A program made the position numbers and the translations under genes. From Caulobacter sp. (GTDB lineage: Bacteria; Pseudomonadota; Alphaproteobacteria; Caulobacterales; Caulobacteraceae), in contig JAGHZU010000002.1 in NCBI GenBank assembly GCA_017745235.1, positions 248,001 through 312,000 of the forward strand: 64,000 nucleotides of DNA, read 5' to 3'. Every line of letters starts with the position of its first letter. The first letter of the stretch is position 1. The notes beneath the pieces were generated by a model. The model was given only the letters and a program-made list of their open reading frames with translations. It had not been told where the DNA came from and searched no databases. This document shows positions 37,055 to 46,585 of this stretch, one piece after another.

Positions 37055-38419
37055 TCAACCGCCCGCTTTCAGCCCCTCGGCGATGGCCGCCTTGACCTTC
37101 AGCCCCGGGACCTCGGCGAAGACCAGGTCCTCGCGGCCGAAATAGCCCTTCTGCCGTCCAGCGCACCAGTCGGTGGTGACGATGGCGTAGCGGTCCTTCC
37201 GGGCCGGGCGGATCGGGGCGCCGTAAAGGAAGTCCCCCGTGCGCCGGTGCAGCGGCAGGTCGCCGTCCTGATTGGCGCGCGAAAGAATGTCGGCCAGGAC
37301 GGCGGCGTCGACCTCGGCCTTCATGATCTTGCCGTCGAAGCGCACCACCGCGTCGTAGGCGTAGCGGCTGAGGGGACCGGCCGGCAGCCCCATGCCCAGG
37401 GTGGTGTGGCCCATGAAGCCGACGTCGGCGCCGGCCGCCCGGGCCATCAGCGCCGCCACCTCGCGCCCGGTGTCGCCCAGCGAAAGGGCCTTGGGGATGT
37501 TCGCCACGATCGCCGTCTCGGCCGGGGTCAGCGCCTTCTTCAGCGTGGCGGCGACCAGGGCGGCCATGGCCGGGTCGCCGGGACCGGCCGGGTCGATGTG
37601 CAGGCGCTGGATGCGGATCGGCGCGCGGGCGTCGGAGGGATCCAAGGTCGCCACCGTCAGCGGCTCGCCCCAGGCTCCGGTGTGGACGTAGCGCGTGCGG
37701 CCCTGGGCGTGGTCGAAGGCCAGGTGGTCGTGGCCGCCCAGGAACAGGGTCCCGTCCGGAATGGCCGGCAGGATGGCCTTGTCGGCCGGCAGCCCCGCAT
37801 GGCTCATCACCACCAGCATCCCGTCGTCGGGGGCGGCCTTGGGCAGGTTGGCCGCCGCCCAGTCGGCGGGAACAGGGATGTCCAGCGCGCTGCGCACGGC
37901 CTTGGGATAGGTGTCGATCGAGTTCGTGCCCAGGCCCACCAGGTGAATCGGAAAGCCCACGTCCAGCGTCGCGCGCGAGGAGGTCAGCGGCCGGCCGGTG
38001 CGCTTGTCGACGATGTTGCTGATCACGGTCACGCCCAGGCCGCGGGCTCGAGCGACGACGGCGGCCATGTCCTCGTCCAGGTCCGGCTCGTGGTTGCCAA
38101 GGTTCAGGACCACGGGGGCGAGGCGGGTGAGGGCTTCGATGAAGGCCCAATCCAGGGCGCCGTTGGTGCGCTGGGCCACCACGTTGCCATGCTCGAACAG
38201 GTCGCCGTCCAGCAGGATCAGGCTGGGCGCACGGTCGCGGCGGATCACCCGGCGCATGGTCTCCAGCAGGGCGGCGAAACGACCGTAGGCCGAATGCAGG
38301 TCCGACAGCATCAGGACCTTGACCCGCCCCTTGCCGGCGGCGAGGGCGGGCCCCGCCAGGGCCGAGGCCGCCAGGGCCTGGAGGACCAGCCGGCGCGAAG
38401 CCGCGTTCGAACCGTTCAT
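37055..38419 (-). CDS. Tat-exported 5'-nucleotidase-type metallophosphoesterase
   Basis: A 454-residue calcineurin-like phosphoesterase. A twin-arginine signal is present ([12 protein letters not shown], cleavage near Ala27). The di-metal motifs appear in order: SDLHS (DxH), DGDLFEHG (GDxxE-like), LGNHEPD (GNHE), MSHAG and GGHDHLAF (GHxH). The C-terminal part is the substrate-binding domain seen in UshA-like 5'-nucleotidases. It should act in the periplasm on nucleotides or sugar nucleotides. Start ATG 38419, after GGGAGC. Confidence 0.9.
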   Translation of the reverse strand: MNGSNAASRRLVLQALAASALAGPALAAGKGRVKVLMLSDLHSAYGRFAALLETMRRVIRRDRAPSLILLDGDLFEHGNVVAQRTNGALDWAFIEALTRLAPVVLNLGNHEPDLDEDMAAVVARARGLGVTVISNIVDKRTGRPLTSSRATLDVGFPIHLVGLGTNSIDTYPKAVRSALDIPVPADWAAANLPKAAPDDGMLVVMSHAGLPADKAILPAIPDGTLFLGGHDHLAFDHAQGRTRYVHTGAWGEPLTVATLDPSDARAPIRIQRLHIDPAGPGDPAMAALVAATLKKALTPAETAIVANIPKALSLGDTGREVAALMARAAGADVGFMGHTTLGMGLPAGPLSRYAYDAVVRFDGKIMKAEVDAAVLADILSRANQDGDLPLHRRTGDFLYGAPIRPARKDRYAIVTTDWCAGRQKGYFGREDLVFAEVPGLKVKAAIAEGLKAGG

Positions 38420-38521
38420 GCGAAGCTCCCGCGTGTCGATGCGGCCTGCCTAGCCCTTGCGCCCTTGCATGTCATCCCGCCCGGCTCGAAGCCTGGGCGA
38501 CGGGGAGACGTCTGGCAACGC

Positions 38522-39586
38522 TCAGCGGCCCTCGAACACCAGGGTCCGAGCGAAGAACGGCAACAGGTCGGTATAGACCCGCCCCGTCTCGCCCCAGGTG
38601 CGGTCGCCCCAGCCGCCCACGTACTCCTCGGCCTCGTGCGGCACGCCCAGTTCGGTCAGGGCGCGGGAGAAGGCCTGGTTGGAAATCACGTGGTCGGGGT
38701 TGGGGTCGTTCCTGCCCCAGTCGAACTTCAGCCCGCGCAGGGTCTTCAGGTCGTCGGCGTAACGCGGCAGGGCCTCGATCAGCAGGAAGCTCTTCTGTAG
38801 CCGCACCGTCGTCGCCGTATCGATCTCCAGCCGCCCGTCGGGCAGGCGGCGGGCGGGCAGGTCGGCATAGAGCGGCGGCTTGTCGGGATTGGGCAGGTGC
38901 GCCTGGTAGATGGCCACGAATAGCTGCGAGAAGCCGTCGCCCTTCAGGTCGTCCAGCGATCGCGCACGCTGCAGCAGATCCCAGTTGGGACGCGAGGACA
39001 TGGTCTGCAGGCCAAGGCCCGTCCCCACCGGATGCAGGGCGTAGACCGCGCCGAACATGCCGGCGTGGCGCATGCCGAACGCCAGGGCGCCATAGCCGCC
39101 CATCCGGTCGCCGGCCAACCCGCGCGAATCCCGGCTCGCCAGGGTTCTGAATTTGCCGTCCGTCCACGGGACCAGCTCATCCGTCAGGAAGGCGTCCCAG
39201 CGCCCCGTCACTGGCGAGGAGGTATAGATCGACCCGCCGAGGGGCGTTGAGAAGTCGGCCGCCACCACGATCAGCGGCGGGATCGTTCCCGACGCGATCG
39301 CTCTGTCCAGCAGCGTCGCCAGGCCGTCGCGGTCGAACGCCGCCCGCTCGTCCTCGAACAGGTTGTGCAGGTAGTAGACAACCGGATAGCGGCGGCTGGA
39401 GGCGTCGTAGCCGTCGGGCAGGTAGACCCGCACGCGTCGGTGGTCGCTGATCCCGATCCTGTTGCCCTCGAAGGCCTTGGAGGCGATGACGAAGTCGCCT
39501 ACCCGACCGTCGGCGCGGGCGGCGAGCGGCGCGGCCAGGGCGGCCATCAGCATCAGGACCATCAGGCCTATTTGGCGACGGATCAT
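38522..39586 (-). CDS. Esterase-D/enterochelin-esterase-fold protein, catalytic residues apparently lost
   Basis: A 354-residue exported protein with a signal peptide (cleavage near Ala25) and an esterase (PF00756-like) fold: VYLPDGYDASSRRYPVVYYLHN, IVVAADFS and the nucleophile-elbow region AGDRMGGYGALAFG. The elbow should read G-x-S-M-G-G; here the serine is Arg161. Near the end, GGWGDRTWGETG stands where the family normally has Gly-Gly-His, so the catalytic His may be missing too. The frame is intact, with ATG 39586 behind GGAGAG, and the fold residues are conserved. It is either a pseudoenzyme with a binding role or an enzyme using other residues. Confidence 0.82.
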   Translation of the reverse strand: MIRRQIGLMVLMLMAALAAPLAARADGRVGDFVIASKAFEGNRIGISDHRRVRVYLPDGYDASSRRYPVVYYLHNLFEDERAAFDRDGLATLLDRAIASGTIPPLIVVAADFSTPLGGSIYTSSPVTGRWDAFLTDELVPWTDGKFRTLASRDSRGLAGDRMGGYGALAFGMRHAGMFGAVYALHPVGTGLGLQTMSSRPNWDLLQRARSLDDLKGDGFSQLFVAIYQAHLPNPDKPPLYADLPARRLPDGRLEIDTATTVRLQKSFLLIEALPRYADDLKTLRGLKFDWGRNDPNPDHVISNQAFSRALTELGVPHEAEEYVGGWGDRTWGETGRVYTDLLPFFARTLVFEGR

Positions 39587-39666
39587 AAGAACTCTCCGCA
39601 ATCGAAACCCGGGGAGAACGCCACGCCACTCAACTGAAAGATAGGAACGCCCGTTGTCGAGGCTGA

Positions 39667-40866
39667 TTAAGACAGCCCGCCTCGCCGCTCGTTGTCGACC
39701 ATGTAGTCGCGCGTGATCGGCAAGGCGCCGACCTTCTTGGCCACCTGGATCTGGAAGACCATGTGGCCGCCATAGCGGAAACCCAGCTCGGCCCCGCAGA
39801 GGTAGAACTCCCACATCCGCCGGAAGCGCTCGTCAAACATCGTGGGAATGTCCGGGTCGGCCAGGAAGCGCATGCGCCAGTGCTTGCAGGTTTCGGCGTA
39901 GTGCAGGCGCAGGATTTCGATGTCGGTGATCCACAGGCCCGCCGCCTCGACCGCCTTCACGATCTCCGAAAGGCCGGGGATGTAGCCGCCGGGGAAGATG
40001 TACTTGGCGGTGAAGGCGTTGGTGGCGCCGGGGCCGGACATGCGGCCGATCGAGTGGATCACCGCGCTGCCGTCGTCGGCCAGCAGCCGCCTGACAGTGT
40101 CGAAATAGGTCTGGAAGTTGGGCGCGCCCACATGCTCCAGCATGCCCACCGAGACAATGCGGTCGAAGGTTTCGTTCAGGTCGCGATAGTCGGTCAGGCG
40201 GAACTCCACCTGGTCCGACAGCCCCGCCTGGGCCGCCCGTTCGGTGGCCAGGGCCAGTTGCTCGGTCGACAGGGTGACGCCGGTCATCTTCGCCCCGTGG
40301 TCGGCCGCCAGGGTCATGGACAGGCCGCCCCAGCCCGAACCGATGTCCAGCACCTTCATGCCGGGGGTGATGTCCAGCTTGGCCGCGATGTGCGCCTTCT
40401 TGGCCGCCTGGGCCTCCTCCAGGGTCATGTCCGGCCGCGCGAAGTAGGCGCAGCTGTACTGCATGTCCTTGTCGAGGAAACGCTTATAGAGCTCGTTCCC
40501 GACGTCGTAGTGATGGGCCACGTTGCGGCGCGAGGCGATGCGGTCGTTCAGCGACTGCACGGTGCGCTTGAAAGCCTTCTTGGCCCGCGTCAGGGGCGTG
40601 CCGCGCTTGGGCGTGCGGCCGCCGCTTCTGCCCACGATCTCCAGCAGATCCCACAGCGTACCCTGCTCGATCTTCAGGTCGCCGTCCATGTAGGCCTCGC
40701 CGAGGCCCAGGCTCGGATTGGCCACCAGGCGACGCAGGCCCTTGCCGTTGACGCGGATCGTCACCGGCGGGCCGGAACCGTCGCCGGCCTTCCTAGTCGA
40801 ACCATTGGGAAGGTGGATGGTCAGGTCGCCCACCTTGACCATCTTGTTCAGCAGAGCTTCGATCAT
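39667..40866 (-). CDS. cfa: Cyclopropane-fatty-acyl-phospholipid synthase
   Basis: A 399-residue S-adenosylmethionine-dependent enzyme that adds a methylene bridge to unsaturated acyl chains in membrane phospholipids. The N-terminal lipid-binding region (LGLGEAYMDGDL) is followed by HHYDVGNELYKRFLDKDMQY, SCAYF, the SAM site VLDIGSGWGGL and GMLEHVG, with IFPGGYIPGLSEI near the end. The length and motif order match Cfa. ATG 40866. It stands alone on the minus strand. Confidence 0.95.
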   Translation of the reverse strand: MIEALLNKMVKVGDLTIHLPNGSTRKAGDGSGPPVTIRVNGKGLRRLVANPSLGLGEAYMDGDLKIEQGTLWDLLEIVGRSGGRTPKRGTPLTRAKKAFKRTVQSLNDRIASRRNVAHHYDVGNELYKRFLDKDMQYSCAYFARPDMTLEEAQAAKKAHIAAKLDITPGMKVLDIGSGWGGLSMTLAADHGAKMTGVTLSTEQLALATERAAQAGLSDQVEFRLTDYRDLNETFDRIVSVGMLEHVGAPNFQTYFDTVRRLLADDGSAVIHSIGRMSGPGATNAFTAKYIFPGGYIPGLSEIVKAVEAAGLWITDIEILRLHYAETCKHWRMRFLADPDIPTMFDERFRRMWEFYLCGAELGFRYGGHMVFQIQVAKKVGALPITRDYMVDNERRGGLS

Positions 40867-40950
40867 GCGGTCAACGTAACGTGGACCTCGCGGGAGGAAA
40901 GGCGGAAATTTTCGTCCGCCTTCCCTTGAAAAACGCCGCCCGCGAACCGG

Positions 40951-41946
40951 TCAGCGCTCGCTGTCCAGGTGCGCCATCTGGGCTTCGGCATAGCGCGTCC
41001 CCGCCACCGCGTCGGCGGGTACGGCCCGTTCGATCGCCGCCAGATCCTCCGCCGACAGCGGCACGTCCAGAGCGCCCAGCGATTCCGACAGGCGATGACG
41101 GGTGCGCGCCCCGACCAGGGGTACGATGTCGGAGCCCTGCCCGGCCACCCAGGCGATGGCGATCTGGGCGACGCTCGCGCCCTTGGCCCGGGCCACCGCC
41201 CTCAGCGCCTCGACCAAGGCCAGGTTGCGATCGACGTTGCCGTCCTGGAAGCGGGGAGAGTGGGCGCGGAAGTCGCCCTGGGCCTTGCCCTGGTTCTTGT
41301 CCCAATGGCCGCTGATCAGGCCGCGCGACAGCACGCCGTAGGCCGTCATGCCGATGCCCAGTTCCCGCAGCACCGGCAGGATCCTGGCCTCGGGCGAGCG
41401 CGAGATCAGCGAGTATTCGATCTGCAGGTCGACGATCGGATGGACGGCGGCGGCCCGGCGGATCGTCTCGCCCCCCACCTCCGACAGGCCGACGTGACGC
41501 ACGAAGCCGGCCTTGACCATGTCGGCGATGGCGCCGACCGTGTCCTCGATCGGCACGTTGGGGTCCAGGCGCGCGGGGCGATAGATATCGATGTGATCCA
41601 CGCCCAGGCGCTGGAGGGTGTAGGCCAGCGAGGTCTTCACCGCGGCCGGGCGGCCGTCGAAGCCGATCCAGCCGGCGGCGGGATCGCGCTGGGCGCCGAA
41701 CTTGACGCTGATGACCGCCTTGTCGCGCTTGGACCCTTTCAAGGCCTCGCCGATCAGCATCTCGTTGTGGCCCATGCCGTAGAAGTCGCCGGTGTCGATC
41801 AGGGTGATCCCGGCCTCGAGCGCGGCGTCGATCGTGGCCAGGCTCTCGGCCCGGTCGGACGGGCCGTACATGCCCGACATGCCCATGGCCCCCAGGCCGA
41901 GGGCGGAAACGACGGGGCCGGTCTTGCCGAGTTGACGGGTCTGCAT
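40951..41946 (-). CDS. Aldo/keto reductase with altered catalytic His
   Basis: A 331-residue AKR barrel. Asp51 and Tyr56 (LIDTGDFYG) and Lys82 (ISVKFG) of the catalytic tetrad are present. The His that usually lies in YxHRxDP is replaced: the stretch is IYRPARLDP, with Ala125 at that position. The rest is typical: PIEDTVGAIADMVKAG, RHVGLSE, AYGVLSRG and the cofactor-phosphate loop at VPLVGARTRHRLSESL. ATG 41946 follows GGGAGACC. It is divergent from the LysR gene, a common regulator-target layout. Confidence 0.9.
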   Translation of the reverse strand: MQTRQLGKTGPVVSALGLGAMGMSGMYGPSDRAESLATIDAALEAGITLIDTGDFYGMGHNEMLIGEALKGSKRDKAVISVKFGAQRDPAAGWIGFDGRPAAVKTSLAYTLQRLGVDHIDIYRPARLDPNVPIEDTVGAIADMVKAGFVRHVGLSEVGGETIRRAAAVHPIVDLQIEYSLISRSPEARILPVLRELGIGMTAYGVLSRGLISGHWDKNQGKAQGDFRAHSPRFQDGNVDRNLALVEALRAVARAKGASVAQIAIAWVAGQGSDIVPLVGARTRHRLSESLGALDVPLSAEDLAAIERAVPADAVAGTRYAEAQMAHLDSER

Positions 41947-42050
41947 GGGGAGGTCTCCCGGAAGCGTTGTTCGGTGGGACGGACTATGCAGCGGCGGACT
42001 GCGTGCGATAATCCGGTCATTGCCGCACGAGCCGTTCGGAAAAACGCACA

Positions 42051-42944
42051 ATGGCCCAGCCCGATCTCGCCGACCTGGACGCCTTCACCGCCGTGGCCCG
42101 GGCCCGCAGCTTCCGGGGCGCGGCCAATATCCGAGGGGTCTCGGCCTCGTCCCTGTCCGAGGCGCTGCGACGGCTGGAGGCGGCGCTGGGCGTGCGCCTG
42201 CTCAACCGCACCACGCGCAGCGTCACACCGACCGAGGCGGGCGAACGCCTTCTGGCGCGGCTGACCCCGGCCCTGGCCGACGTGACCCTGGCCCTGGACG
42301 AGGTGAACGCCTATCGCGACAGCCCGGTGGGCGTGCTGAAGCTCAACGTGCCCGGCGCGGCGGCCCGCATCGTGCTGCCCGACCTGATCCCCCGCTTCCT
42401 GGCCGCCCACCCCGGCGTGCGGGCCGAGGTCACGGTCGAGGACAGCTTCGTCGACGTGCTGGCGGCCGGATACGACGCCGGGATCCGTTATGACGAGCGG
42501 CTGGAGAAGGACATGATCGCCGTACCCCTGTCGGGTCCGCAGCGGTTCGTGGTGGCCGCCTCGCCCGCCTATCTCGCAACCAACGGACGGCCGACCCATC
42601 CCGACGAGGTCCTGGCCCATCCCTGCATCCGCCATCGTTTCCCGAGCGGCGGCAGCTACGCCTGGGAGTTCGAGAAGGACGGCCAAGTCATACGGGTCTC
42701 CCCCGAGGGACCGCTGGTGACGGGCTGCGTGGAACTGGAGATCGCGGCCGCCGAGGCGGGCCTGGGTCTGCTGGCCACCTTCGAGGGCTTCGTGGCGCAG
42801 GCCATCGCCGCCGGCCGGCTGGAGACGGTGCTGGACGACTGGCTGCCGCCGTTCAGCGGGCCCTATCTCTACTATCCCAGCCGCCGACACATGCCCGCCC
42901 CGCTGCGGGCGTTCGTGGACTTCGTGAAGGCCGAGCGGCGCTAA
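42051..42944 (+). CDS. LysR family transcriptional regulator
   Basis: A 297-residue regulator with an N-terminal winged helix-turn-helix (DLDAFTAVARARSFRGAAN, then SSLSEALRRLEAALGVRLL and NRTTRSVTPTEAG) and a C-terminal periplasmic-binding-like effector domain from about residue 90. It belongs to the common DmlR/AaeR-like group. Divergent from the aldo/keto reductase with a 104-base gap, it probably controls that gene in response to a small molecule that cannot be named from sequence. Confidence 0.93.
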   Translation: MAQPDLADLDAFTAVARARSFRGAANIRGVSASSLSEALRRLEAALGVRLLNRTTRSVTPTEAGERLLARLTPALADVTLALDEVNAYRDSPVGVLKLNVPGAAARIVLPDLIPRFLAAHPGVRAEVTVEDSFVDVLAAGYDAGIRYDERLEKDMIAVPLSGPQRFVVAASPAYLATNGRPTHPDEVLAHPCIRHRFPSGGSYAWEFEKDGQVIRVSPEGPLVTGCVELEIAAAEAGLGLLATFEGFVAQAIAAGRLETVLDDWLPPFSGPYLYYPSRRHMPAPLRAFVDFVKAERR

Positions 42945-43104
42945 GCGCGATGCAGAAACGGCGCAGCCGGGGTGAAATCTTTCCCTCAGCCTCCGCACTA
43001 AGCGTCGCATTAGAAAGCCTGTTCTTGCTTCCGGGGCTTACGGGGCGTAACGGGTCCGCTCCCGTCCCAGAACGGCGGGCTCAGTGATGAAATTGGAGGC
43101 TGCG

Positions 43105-44133
43105 ATGGGTTACCGGGTCGCCGTGGTCGGCGCCACGGGCAATGTGGGCCGTGAGATGTTCAACATCCTCGAGGAAGTGAAATTCCCCGTGGACAAGATG
43201 CATGCGATCGCGAGCCGCAAATCCATCGGCGTCGAGGTCTCGTTCGGCAACCAGATCATCAAGTGCGAGGACCTGGAGCAGTTCGACTTCTCCACCGTCG
43301 ACATCGTGCTGATGAGCGCCGGCGGCGCGATCGCCAAGGCCTGGGGCGAGAAGATCGGCGCGGCCGGTCCGATCGTGATCGACAACTCCAGCCACTTCCG
43401 CATGGACCCGGACGTGCCGCTGGTGGTGCCGGAAGTGAACCCGGACGCGGTCAACAGCCTGCCCAAGAACATCATCGCCAATCCCAACTGCTCGACCGCC
43501 CAGCTGGTGGTGGTGCTCAAGCCGCTGCACGACGAAGCCAAGATCAAGCGCGTGGTCGTATCGACCTACCAGTCGGTTTCCGGCGCGGGCAAGGAAGGCA
43601 TGGACGAGCTGTGGGAGCAGACCAAGGGCGTCTTTGTCCTGGGCGCGCCCGAGCCCAAGAAGTTCACCAAGCAGATCGCCTTCAACGTCATCCCCCACAT
43701 CGACGTCTTCATGGAAGACGGCTTCACGAAGGAAGAGTGGAAGATGACGGCGGAGACCAAGAAGATCCTGGATCCGTCGATCAAGCTGACCGCCACCGCC
43801 GTGCGCGTGCCGGTGATGGTGGGCCACGCCGAGTCGGTGAACATCGAGTTCGAGACCCCGCTGGACGAAGACGACGTGCGCGAGATCCTGCGCGACGCCG
43901 ACGGCGTGGTGGTGGTCGATAAGCGCGAGGACGGCGGCTACATGACGCCGAAGGAAGCGGCCGGCGAATTCCCGGTCTACGTCTCACGCATCCGCACCGA
44001 CCCGACCGTCGACAACGGCATCGCGCTCTGGTGCGTGGCCGACAACCTCCGAAAGGGGGCGGCCCTGAACGCCGTGCAGATCGCCCAGCTGCTGCACGAC
44101 AAGGGCCTGATCAAGCAGAAGACCCTGGCCTAG
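43105..44133 (+). CDS. asd: Aspartate-semialdehyde dehydrogenase
   Basis: A 342-residue NADP-dependent enzyme that reduces aspartyl phosphate to aspartate semialdehyde, the branch point to lysine, diaminopimelate, threonine and methionine. It shows VVGATGNVGREM (residues 7-18), NSSHFRM, the catalytic Cys129 in ANPNCSTAQ, and VSTYQSVSGAG. I place the start at ATG 43105, directly after GGAGG; an ATG 18 bases upstream has no such site. A strong hairpin follows the stop. Confidence 0.97.
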   Translation: MGYRVAVVGATGNVGREMFNILEEVKFPVDKMHAIASRKSIGVEVSFGNQIIKCEDLEQFDFSTVDIVLMSAGGAIAKAWGEKIGAAGPIVIDNSSHFRMDPDVPLVVPEVNPDAVNSLPKNIIANPNCSTAQLVVVLKPLHDEAKIKRVVVSTYQSVSGAGKEGMDELWEQTKGVFVLGAPEPKKFTKQIAFNVIPHIDVFMEDGFTKEEWKMTAETKKILDPSIKLTATAVRVPVMVGHAESVNIEFETPLDEDDVREILRDADGVVVVDKREDGGYMTPKEAAGEFPVYVSRIRTDPTVDNGIALWCVADNLRKGAALNAVQIAQLLHDKGLIKQKTLA

Positions 44134-44142
44134 AACGACCCG

Positions 44143-44173
44143 CGTCGTCCCTCGCCAGCGGCGGGGGACGACG
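44143..44173 (+). terminator. Hairpin after asd
   Basis: CGTCGTCCCTCGCC pairs with GGCGGGGGACGACG over 14 bp (one G-T pair) with a three-base loop, ten bases after the asd stop. The tail is CTTCC rather than a T-run, so termination may be only partial before rarD. Confidence 0.55.
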
Positions 44174-44269
44174 CTTCCACCTTCGGGCCTGGAAGGCGCC
44201 GCCACCGCAAGAAGCGGGGCGACACCGCGACCTTCCCCTGTCATGTGACCCCCCGAAAGGTGACACTGC

Positions 44270-45172
44270 ATGGTTTCCAACTCCACGACCGACACCCGCC
44301 CGGCCTACATCGCCGGGGTGGCCTGCTACGGCCTCTGGGGGTTTCTCCCGCTCTACTTCCACCTGCTGTCCCGGCTGGGCGTGAGCTCGCTGGAGATGAT
44401 CGCGCACCGCACCCTGTGGTCGGTGCTGTGGGCCGGCGGGCTGGTGCTGCTGGCCAAGCAAGGGGGCCAGGTGGCCGCCGTGCTGCGCCAGCCGCGCACC
44501 CTGGCCATGCTGTTCCTGTCGACCCTGGCGATCTTCAGCAACTGGACGATCTACGTGATGGCGGTGAACGCCGGCCACGTGATCGAGGCCAGCCTCGGCT
44601 ACTACATCAATCCCCTGATGAACATGGCCGCCGGCGCCCTGCTGTTCCGCGAGCGCATGAGCCTGGAGGGCAAGGTCGCCATCGGCTTGGCCACGATCGG
44701 CGTGGCCATCCAGACCATCGCCCTGGGTCACCTGCCGCTGATCTCATTGGGCCTGGCGTTCAGCTTCTGCGTCTACGCGATCCTGCGCAAACAGGTGAAG
44801 GCCGACGCCCAGACGGGGCTCTTCATCGAATGCGCCTATCTGGCCCTGCCAGGCCTGGCCTATGTCTGGCATCTGCAGACCACGGGCGCGGGCCATTTCG
44901 GCGCCGGCGCGCCGGTGACCCTGCTGCTGATGATCGCCGGCCCGGCGACGGTCGTGCCCCTGGCCCTCTTCGCCTGGTCCGCCCGTCGCCTGCCGCTCAG
45001 CGCCGTGGGCTTCCTGCAGTTCATCGCTCCCACGATCCAGTTCCTGCTGGGCGTGGCCCTGGGCGAGGCCTTCACCCCGATGCGCGCGATCTCGTTCGTG
45101 TTCATCTGGCTGGGCGTGGCGGCCTTCGCCTACGGAGCCTGGAAACGCACGCGGATGATGGCGGCGGCATAG
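44270..45172 (+). CDS. rarD: RarD family EamA transporter
   Basis: A 300-residue inner-membrane protein with ten helices. The start IAGVACYGLWGFLPLYF and the loop block AHRTLWSVLWAG are diagnostic for RarD (family 2.A.7.7), as is QVAAVLRQPRTLAMLF. The C-terminal half carries the second EamA repeat and QFIAPTIQFLLGV. RarD was named for chloramphenicol sensitivity, but the physiological substrate is unknown. ATG 44270 follows AAAGGTGA. Confidence 0.93.
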   Translation: MVSNSTTDTRPAYIAGVACYGLWGFLPLYFHLLSRLGVSSLEMIAHRTLWSVLWAGGLVLLAKQGGQVAAVLRQPRTLAMLFLSTLAIFSNWTIYVMAVNAGHVIEASLGYYINPLMNMAAGALLFRERMSLEGKVAIGLATIGVAIQTIALGHLPLISLGLAFSFCVYAILRKQVKADAQTGLFIECAYLALPGLAYVWHLQTTGAGHFGAGAPVTLLLMIAGPATVVPLALFAWSARRLPLSAVGFLQFIAPTIQFLLGVALGEAFTPMRAISFVFIWLGVAAFAYGAWKRTRMMAAA

Positions 45173-45229
45173 GGCGCCCTATGCCTTGGGTCAGGTGACG
45201 GACCCCGCGTCCTGGCCTAGCCTCCGGCC

Positions 45230-46585
45230 ATGACCCGTTCCCAGCCCCTCGAACGCAAGCGCCTGGCCCTGGCCGCCACGGTCCTGGGTTCGAGCCTGGC
45301 CTTCGTGGACGGCTCGGTGGTCAATGTCGCCCTGCCGGCCATGCGAACGGCGCTGAAGGCCGACGCCGCCCAGGTGCAGTGGATCGTCAACGCCTACCTG
45401 CTGCTGCTCGGCGCCCTGGTCCTAATCGGCGGGTCAGCGGGCGATCGTTTCGGCCGACGGCGCGTGTTCGTCAGCGGGATCGTGCTGTTTGCGGTCGCTT
45501 CCCTGGCCTGCGCCCTGGCCCCGGACGTGCGCTGGCTGATCGCCGCCCGCGCGGTCCAGGGAGTGGCGGCGGCCCTCGTCGTCCCCTCCAGCCTGGCCAT
45601 CCTGGGCGCCACGTTCGACGACGCCGAGCGGGGCGGAGCCATCGGGGCTTGGGCCGGGTTCGGGGCCGTCACCACCGCGATCGGGCCGGTGCTGGGCGGC
45701 TGGCTGGTGGACCATGTCTCGTGGCGCGCCATCTTCCTGATCAACCTGCCCCTGGCCGCGGCCGCCGTCTGGCTGGCCCTGGCGGCGGTGCGCGAAAGCC
45801 GCGACCCCGACGTCACCCACCTGGACTGGGCCGGCGCGACGCTGGCGGCCCTGGGGCTGGGCGCGACCACCTGGGGCCTGACGGCGGCGGGCGCGCGCGG
45901 CTGGTCCAGCCCGGCGGTCTGGAGCGCCCTGGCCGCCGGCGCGGTCCTTCTGGCCGCCTTCGTCGCCAGCCAGGCGCGCGGCAGGCATCCGATGATGCCG
46001 CTGTCGCTCTACCGTTCACGCACCTTCAGCGGCGCCAACCTGCTGACCCTGGCGCTCTATTTCGGCCTGAACGGCGCGCTGTTCTTCCTGCCGTTCGAAC
46101 TGATCGCCCGCCACGGCTATTCGGCCGCCAAGGCTGGCGCGACTCTCCTGCCGTTCTCGCTGGTCATGGGGACTCTTTCGGGCGTCGCAGGGAAGGCCGC
46201 CGACCGGTTCGGCGCGCGACCGCTGCTGACCCTGGGGCCGATCCTGGCCGGCGCCGGCTTCGCCTTGCTGGGCGCGCCATGGCTCGGCTCGGGCTACTGG
46301 ACCGGGGTTCTGCCCGGGGTGCTGACCCTCGCCTTGGGCATGACGATCGCCGTCGCGCCCCTGACCAACACCGTGATGAGCGCCGTTCCGCCCACACATG
46401 CCGGCGTCGCCTCGGGGATCAACAACGCCGTGGCCCGCATCGCTGGCCTGCTGGCCGTGGCCGTGCTGGGCCTGGTCTATTTCGCGCCCGGCGCGGACCA
46501 CTACGCCTGGGTGATGGGGATCAGCGCCGCCGCGGCCGTTGCGGCCGGGATCACCGGAGCCTTGACGATCGGGCGGCCTCGCTAG
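45230..46585 (+). CDS. DHA2 family MFS drug/metabolite exporter
   Basis: A 451-residue, 14-helix major facilitator. The helix-1 motif AFVDGSVVNVALPAM is the DHA2 (EmrB/QacA) signature, loop 2-3 has GDRFGRRRVF, and helix 5 has GAVTTAIGPVLGGWLVD (motif C of exporters). The soluble partner EmrA is not adjacent. The ribosome site is weak (CCTCCGGCC). Its TAG stop shares the palindromic tetramer CTAG at 46582-46585 with the stop of the convergent outer-membrane gene. Confidence 0.92.
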   Translation: MTRSQPLERKRLALAATVLGSSLAFVDGSVVNVALPAMRTALKADAAQVQWIVNAYLLLLGALVLIGGSAGDRFGRRRVFVSGIVLFAVASLACALAPDVRWLIAARAVQGVAAALVVPSSLAILGATFDDAERGGAIGAWAGFGAVTTAIGPVLGGWLVDHVSWRAIFLINLPLAAAAVWLALAAVRESRDPDVTHLDWAGATLAALGLGATTWGLTAAGARGWSSPAVWSALAAGAVLLAAFVASQARGRHPMMPLSLYRSRTFSGANLLTLALYFGLNGALFFLPFELIARHGYSAAKAGATLLPFSLVMGTLSGVAGKAADRFGARPLLTLGPILAGAGFALLGAPWLGSGYWTGVLPGVLTLALGMTIAVAPLTNTVMSAVPPTHAGVASGINNAVARIAGLLAVAVLGLVYFAPGADHYAWVMGISAAAAVAAGITGALTIGRPR

